DNA of 64,000 nt, from NCBI RefSeq assembly GCF_022811645.1, contig NZ_CP094534.1, positions 2,418,001 through 2,482,000 of the forward strand. The letters run 5' to 3'. The translations under genes and the position numbers were made by a program. Position 1 is the stretch's first letter. Each line of letters begins with the position of its first letter. The notes under the pieces were generated by a model, which saw nothing but the letters and a program-made list of their open reading frames with translations, had not been told where the DNA came from and did not search any database. Origin of the DNA: Hymenobacter monticola. Its GTDB lineage: Bacteria > Bacteroidota > Bacteroidia > Cytophagales > Hymenobacteraceae. Below, piece by piece: positions 60,101 through 64,000 of the stretch.

Positions 60101-62365
60101 CTGCGCTAGTAGCAGTTGCTGCTGTCGTACCCAGGCCGGGGTTTGGGGCGCGGTGCGTACCCAGGCCGCCAAGCCCATGGCGCCGGCACCCAGGGCCAAC
60201 AGGGCACCGAGCAGCAACGCAACAGGCGCATGGTCCCAGGCAAACAGCACCCGGGCCAGCAGCAGCCCGGACCCCGCCTGCAACAGGCCGGCCAGCCCCG
60301 CAAAGCCCGCCAATAGGTTGCGGACCGACATGGCCGGAGAGTTCGCCCCCACCCACGGCTTCGCGTTGGGCCCCTCAGCTTGCAGCAGCGGCTGCTTGTA
60401 CGTGAGCTGGGTGAACGCCAGGCCCGCCCAGCCTGCCAAAGCCAGCAAGAAGGCATTGCGATACAGCACCTGGGCCAGGCTGGAATCGGCGTTGAGGGCC
60501 GCGAAGAACAGCAGGCCACCGCCCGCCAGGCACGCGGCGAACAGCGCCACGCGATACACCAGCGCTTCGCGTTGCCGGGCCATTACCAGCGCCACCAGCA
60601 GTGTTTCGAGCAGCATAAACACGAGGATAACCGAGGGGGTGGCGTGCCAGCCCTGTAGCGACAGGGCCGTGGCCAACGCCAGAATAAGCGAGATGATGGT
60701 ATCGGTCTGGAACAGCCAGCCGATGCCGAGCTTCTTGGCTTGACGCCCGGCCCAGAAGGTGAGCAGCGCGCCCAGGCCCAGCGGAATGGTTTTCCAGATA
60801 GAACCCGTGCTGTACAGGTACAGGTTGATGCCCAGACAGGTCCAGTTGAGTAGGTGGGCGGTAAAAAGCAGGGGTTCGAACCGGCGCTGGGCGTACACGC
60901 GGCGGTACTGCACCACGGCGGCGGCCAGGCCCACCAGCGCCACCAGCGCCATGGCCATCAGGCGCAGGGAGTTGGGAATGTCCGTCAGCTGCCGGTGCCA
61001 GTAGAGGTGGAAGGCGAAGAAGCTGACGATGCCGAGCAGCAGCTGGTATTTCCACCGCTGGCGGTAGGTGATGGCGATGGTGAAGGCCGTGACGGCCGCC
61101 GCGGTGCCCAGCGTAAGGGCCGTGGGCGGCAGCACCGCCAGGGCCACCAGGCTCAGCACGCCGTGCAGCGTGGCTACTTCCTCGCGGCTAGCGCGCCAGG
61201 CCAGGAGCAGGTTGGCGCCCATGCCCGTGAGTAGCAGCAGATAGTCCCAGGGCGCGGTGACCCAGCGCAAGCCCTCAATGCTCACGGCGGCTACGCAGGC
61301 AAACAGGAAGATGGCGGCCGCACTGCTCAGCAACCAGCCGTTGAGCTGCCGCGCGAAGCTTTTCTGGCGGAGCGCCCACCGCACGCCCAACAAGCCCGCC
61401 GCGAACGCACAAATCAACAGAAACCGCAACGGCGGACTCACCCGCAACGCCGCGTAAATGCCCAGGAAGCCGACGCCCGTAACCAGCACCACGGCCCCGA
61501 GGATGCCGGTCCAGTTTTCCAGGATAAGGGTGGCGGCCCGTTCCCACCAGGTGGGCCCGGTGGGCTCCGGCGGGGGAGGCGGGCGCCGCAACGGCCGGGG
61601 TGGAACTGGTGGGACGGGTGGCGAAGGTGGTGGTGCCGGGGCCGCTATTGCCGGCTCAGGGGCCGCCACGGGATTGGTCTCCGTCGTGGGGCTTGCCGCT
61701 GGTACCGTTACTTCAATTGGAATGACAACCGGCTCAGAAACAGGAATTACGATAGGCTCAGAAAAAGGCGCCGCCACCGGTGGCACGGGAACTACCGGCA
61801 CGGATACCGGGACTGCTGGAACCGGTTCTGGTGAAACCGAAGCCGGTGCGGCGGCAGGCGCTGGCGTCGGGGCTGCCGGAACCGTTGGTGATTCTGGCAA
61901 GCGCGTTGGTTGCACCGGCGCCAGCGGCTCAGCTGGCAACATGACGACGGGCTCCGCATCCGCCGGCTTGACCGGAGCGGGTGCTGGAATAACGGGCGCG
62001 GCCACCGGCGCCACCGGCACAACCGGCTCGCGGACCGGCACAACCGGCTCGCGGACCGGCACACTAGCCGGAGCAGCGTCCGCTTTCGGAGCCCCGCCTG
62101 ACACAACTGCAGAGGTTGCAGCGGTGCCTGGCCGAACCAGGGGCACGGCCGTGGGGACTGTTGCGGGCGGCGGCGCTGCTTCAACCAGACCGGCCACTTG
62201 TTCGCGCAGGCGCAGCAGCTCCGCTTGCATCTCAGCCTGCCGCTTGTTGAACTCGGCTTGGCGGATTTTCACTTCCTCCTCCAGCTCCTGAAGACGCTTG
62301 GGTAAACCCCACACCCGCAAGGCAACTACAACAGCAATTATTAGGGCTAAAACGAACGCATCCAT
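57182..62365 (-). CDS. Very large DUF2339 membrane protein with an internal triplication
   Basis: The 1727-residue protein has one N-terminal span (VLALIIAVVVALRVWG), a short coiled coil (about 23-60), a long Pro/Ala/Val-rich region (about 65-270) and then several dozen membrane spans typical of DUF2339. That family is usually about half this long. Three blocks of about 190 residues repeat in tandem (about 588-787, 787-973, 973-1165). Each has LVYRVA-type, LYRDALVLALAGW, GLAGLLQAGTGLLLARVLF, APVALLLGALLALG, LPAWVRRQQLLLAQ and GLHELGLSWSVVLG motifs. DUF2339 proteins have no established function. The triplication accounts for most of the extra length. Confidence 0.88.
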   Translation of the reverse strand: MDAFVLALIIAVVVALRVWGLPKRLQELEEEVKIRQAEFNKRQAEMQAELLRLREQVAGLVEAAPPPATVPTAVPLVRPGTAATSAVVSGGAPKADAAPASVPVREPVVPVREPVVPVAPVAAPVIPAPAPVKPADAEPVVMLPAEPLAPVQPTRLPESPTVPAAPTPAPAAAPASVSPEPVPAVPVSVPVVPVPPVAAPFSEPIVIPVSEPVVIPIEVTVPAASPTTETNPVAAPEPAIAAPAPPPSPPVPPVPPRPLRRPPPPPEPTGPTWWERAATLILENWTGILGAVVLVTGVGFLGIYAALRVSPPLRFLLICAFAAGLLGVRWALRQKSFARQLNGWLLSSAAAIFLFACVAAVSIEGLRWVTAPWDYLLLLTGMGANLLLAWRASREEVATLHGVLSLVALAVLPPTALTLGTAAAVTAFTIAITYRQRWKYQLLLGIVSFFAFHLYWHRQLTDIPNSLRLMAMALVALVGLAAAVVQYRRVYAQRRFEPLLFTAHLLNWTCLGINLYLYSTGSIWKTIPLGLGALLTFWAGRQAKKLGIGWLFQTDTIISLILALATALSLQGWHATPSVILVFMLLETLLVALVMARQREALVYRVALFAACLAGGGLLFFAALNADSSLAQVLYRNAFLLALAGWAGLAFTQLTYKQPLLQAEGPNAKPWVGANSPAMSVRNLLAGFAGLAGLLQAGSGLLLARVLFAWDHAPVALLLGALLALGAGAMGLAAWVRTAPQTPAWVRQQQLLLAQGFAVLAGLGLHELGLSWAVVLGILFAENVAVALLAARRREPLLYHVAQAGAFLAGGGLLLTAWAQVNHGLPRELYRDALVLALTGWLSLAFLRGAYRQLSAPGASEISDTNQRLLGGFAGLGALLQASTGLLLARVLFGWQQAPVAVLLAALLVMGGAALGLATWVRAEPRLPAWVRPLQLLLAQAFALLTVSGLHELGLSWSVVLGLLFAENMAVVLLAARKREGLIYRVALAGACSAGLSLLLLAIGNADHSLLPTLYRDALVLALAGWAGILLVDFTHRQLLLARQADGLDDAQTDRDLLGGIVGLAGLLQAGTGLLLGRALFSTPGAPVAWLLGALLAMGGIALGLAAWVHARGLLPRWVRRQQLVLGQAFTVLAALGLHEAGLSWPGALLVLYAENMLAALLLRGRDEDDLLHLQTYLLVLLAALLPLLVRYTSPGALGAEVRAALLVGAALLTVGYQLRHRLRPEANEEYAVLPLGGTLRLPVLGLAVGWLLLSGGALVYDQAWAAWAMVGLLGALLYLRHRVVAPGVWAGLLLAAVGYLGLQWSYALRPPAGQLASAGAVLLYLLPTLAVPLVGARVSWWAPAQRFVRGPWVYLLGLHLVVALVAAVPAGHVAYLALGFTGLAGAAFAAAQVWRRRLPNQSAVWRAGLPDRYLLHLSYGLLAAGLLTHGYLLALDERFFGQPAEYATATLLFATLTALALAAPPATGPVYNSWRRLHPWLPEAALLFGTATLGHHVRTPWLPLLWATGALLLTLVASRTPARFRRLAAYGRLYYWLAAGTASLASLRYITPEQLLSFDWWGISAAVALLFAYIARALQAVNLPAGLSPAWERLIHPPRRVLEAWLLYPAFLAFTLLLVQSFDHSVLTVLLMLEVVAVFSTSLLLRRQDLRYLALAGMLGSLLRLVFFDLSRSGTITRAFVFIFMGLLLLGMNALYARFKARFAPEESGKDDKASEALAGPDTQAP

Positions 62366-62842
62366 GCGAGAGGGTTGTAAATAAACAATTGATTTTCAGT
62401 TGACACTTTGCCCTTATGCACCTGCTGGCTTCTCTGCTTGCGAAGGCGATACACACAGCGGACCTCTTGAGGCAATTGCCGTCGATGGGATTTGCTGCGC
62501 TCGTCGTTTTGCCAACGCTCGGCCGCCGCGGCCGCAAGGGTTGACGGTGACAAAAGGGGGACGCAGTGCCCGGCTGCGGATAGGATGGCACAATACTCCC
62601 CCGTGTTGAGCGCGTCGGAAAGTGCTTTCTGTCGAAGGCGGATTCCGGGGCAATGAATCGGGATAGAAGCCGGGTGAATTGGCCGACCGAATGCCGCTTT
62701 TCGCCGAACAACCCGGCCATTTTCCCTGGTTGCTCCGTGGCGGTCCCGAACCCTCAAGGCAGCGAACAGGCCATTGCCGCCCCGTCAGTCTTTCCGAGGC
62801 CTTCGCCCTGGCTGGCGCAAGGCCTCGTCTTAACCCGACCCT
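62366..62842. other. Intergenic region upstream of the DUF2339 gene
   Basis: I find no credible gene in these 477 bases; the open frames on both strands overlap and have no recognisable content. A GC-rich palindromic CGGCCGCCGCGGCCG lies near 62521. Confidence 0.5.
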
Positions 62843-63228
62843 ATGATTCGAAAAATGGCCTTGGCGGTACTGGCCGCCGCTGCGGTTTTCCTCATGGAGG
62901 TATTGGTGCCTTATGGGTGCGCTGGCCAGCTATGAGCTGCTGTTTGCCTTTTTACTGGCCAACTTATAGGGCCATGTACCCCTTGCTCGCCTCTTCGGGG
63001 CTGACCGCCTGACGACGCAGCTTGCCCCGGCCAAGGCCCTGTTGGAAGGGCAGCGCGTGGTGCTGCTTCATGAATACCAAATAACCAGGTCGCAGCTGGC
63101 TAGCTAACGCCCCGCTCGACTACGAGCGGCTGTTGGCCAAAGGCTGGGGCTTTCCGCCGGATGGCACCGCCTCATACTGGGTGCGCCTGTTCATGCCTCA
63201 GCCCAGAGATATAGAACCTCGTTTTTAA
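62843..63228 (+). pseudogene. Decayed gene for a small exported or membrane protein
   Basis: Successive frames carry protein-like pieces in order. They are MIRKMALAVLAAAAVFLMEV (signal-like, from 62843), ALASYELLFAFLLANL, LTTQLAPAKALLEGQRVVLL with HEYQ, and finally APLDYERLLAKGWGFPPDGT followed by ASYWVRLFMPQPRDIEPRF to TAA at 63226-63228. At least three frame changes or stops separate them. The family could not be recognised. Confidence 0.55.
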
Positions 63229-63266
63229 TTTCGGCTCTCTTTTGCTAAACAGGCTTTTTCGTCCAT

Positions 63267-63695
63267 TTAGCGGCAGAAGACGATTAGTGGAATGGTGTGC
63301 GACGGCCTTCGCCAGCGACTCGACGTAGGCGGCTGGTCCACGTCAGGAACGTGAAAAATGACGTCTTGACGGATTCGCTCCTTCATTTTGGCCAGCATCG
63401 GTGCGGGCACGGCTCGCGCCGCTTGGTGCAGTTGGACCCCGGTGATGGACTGAATCCGTCCATTGCCGTCCACTTGAAACCGGAACTCGATGAAGCCCCG
63501 GCCTTGTCGACACAATACGGCCCGTTCGGTCGCAGTAAGCGCCTTATTTGCCGCTTGGGCCACGGCGGTTGGCACTAGAGGCCGCATCTCGTCGGGGTCG
63601 GAATAGGCCCGGTTAGCTTTTGCTTGCCCGTAAGCGCTTGACAAGCCCCAACCGAAGCCAAAAAGTGTTGCGAACAAGATAACCTTAGGGGGCAT
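63267..63695 (-). CDS. Exported protein of unknown function, possibly TonB-C-like
   Basis: The 142-residue protein has a signal peptide (VILFATLFGFGWGLSSAYGQ). The mature part includes CRQGRGFIEFRFQVDGNGRI, a strand-turn-strand pattern like that at the start of TonB C-terminal or energy-transducer domains, but the usual downstream motifs are not clear. The end (PPTSSRWRRPSHTIPLIVFC) is basic. No neighbour suggests a role. The radC-like gene ends 67 bases upstream on the same strand. Confidence 0.6.
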   Translation of the reverse strand: MPPKVILFATLFGFGWGLSSAYGQAKANRAYSDPDEMRPLVPTAVAQAANKALTATERAVLCRQGRGFIEFRFQVDGNGRIQSITGVQLHQAARAVPAPMLAKMKERIRQDVIFHVPDVDQPPTSSRWRRPSHTIPLIVFCR

Positions 63696-63762
63696 GAAGC
63701 GAGCCGAGCACGGCGGTTTTGGCTGAAAGAGACAGGGTATATTTCAAGCAGTACCTGTCCAA

Positions 63763-64000
63763 TCACAATATCCCCTCGTCGGCAAAGCTGTAATACCCCT
63801 GCTCCGCAAAAATGAGGTGGTCCAGAATCGGCAAATCCAGGAAGGTGCCGGCTTCTTTTAGCTTTTTGGTGAGCTGAATGTCGGCGCCGCTGGGGTTGCG
63901 GTTGCCGCTGGGGTGGTTGTGCACCAGGATGATGCTACTGGCCAGCTGCTCCAAGGCTTCTTTGAAAATCATTTTGGGGTCGGCCACGGTGCCGGCCACG
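63763..64000 (-). CDS. RadC/JAB-domain protein, 5' part beyond the window
   Basis: Only the last 79 codons are present; the frame is open through the right edge. The JAMM metalloprotease-like motif HNHPSGNRNPSGAD is complete, preceded by GTVADPKMIFKEALEQLASS and followed by LPILDHLIFAEQGYYSFADE, as in RadC (YsgA-type JAB) proteins. RadC-family proteins were once linked to DNA repair, but their role is not settled. Whether the full gene is chromosomal radC or a mobile-element-associated copy cannot be judged here. Confidence 0.9.
   Translation of the reverse strand, partial: VAGTVADPKMIFKEALEQLASSIILVHNHPSGNRNPSGADIQLTKKLKEAGTFLDLPILDHLIFAEQGYYSFADEGIL

Overview
The window reads as a chromosomal segment of a GC-rich Bacteroidota bacterium, most likely Cytophagales/Hymenobacteraceae and plausibly Hymenobacter. 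This placement is inference from gene content, not a taxonomic search. The supporting signs are several proteins with type IX secretion (T9SS) C-terminal sorting domains, two of the gliding-motility-associated (CHU_C) type, a LytTR response regulator, RNase Y, ZapA, a DUF2339 protein and TAnnTTTG-like promoter elements. No rRNA, tRNA, CRISPR array or intact insertion sequence was recognised.

Layout. 1-9 kb: 3' part of a prolyl oligopeptidase, a small SAM methyltransferase, a tightly coupled trio of small membrane proteins, SelO, pirin, a SusE/F-like T9SS cargo protein and a two-gene membrane/DoxX unit. 9-13.4 kb: two tandem paralogous T9SS CHU_C proteins. 13.4-22 kb: an accessory stretch around the clpB chaperone gene. 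It holds five toxin-antitoxin loci: a tandemly duplicated YoeB-type pair with one toxin carrying an amber stop, a PIN pair with an ochre stop in the toxin, a reverse-strand PIN pair and a DUF433/DUF5615 pair. Two families of GC-rich intergenic repeats punctuate these loci, and an AT-rich islet carries two unrecognised genes. 22-35.6 kb: exported proteins sharing an apparently new duplicated domain, a HupE/UreJ-like protein, an M1 peptidase, a Tat-type Gfo/Idh/MocA oxidoreductase, a b-type cytochrome, an aminotransferase, an amidase, two lipoproteins, RNase Y and ZapA. 35.8-46.4 kb: a two-unit M16 peptidase, pheT, a molybdenum oxidoreductase coupled to a flavin reductase, a DUF1684 protein and a second M1 peptidase. 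46.4-64 kb: a decayed T9SS fragment, a LytTR regulator, a gene-poor stretch, an 1882-residue T9SS adhesin, an MBL-fold protein, a low-GC alpha/beta hydrolase, a 1727-residue DUF2339 protein with an internal triplication, a decayed gene and the 3' part of a RadC/JAB-domain gene.

Themes. Much of the window is cell-envelope and export biology: peptidases, T9SS cargo, lipoproteins and wall amidase. Housekeeping genes (clpB, pheT, rny, zapA) are interspersed. Long inverted repeats of at least three sequence families lie between genes, some at convergent gene ends where they could also end transcription. Starts were placed at ATG codons next to signal peptides or translational overlaps where possible; several reading frames extend upstream from TTG/GTG codons that I did not accept.
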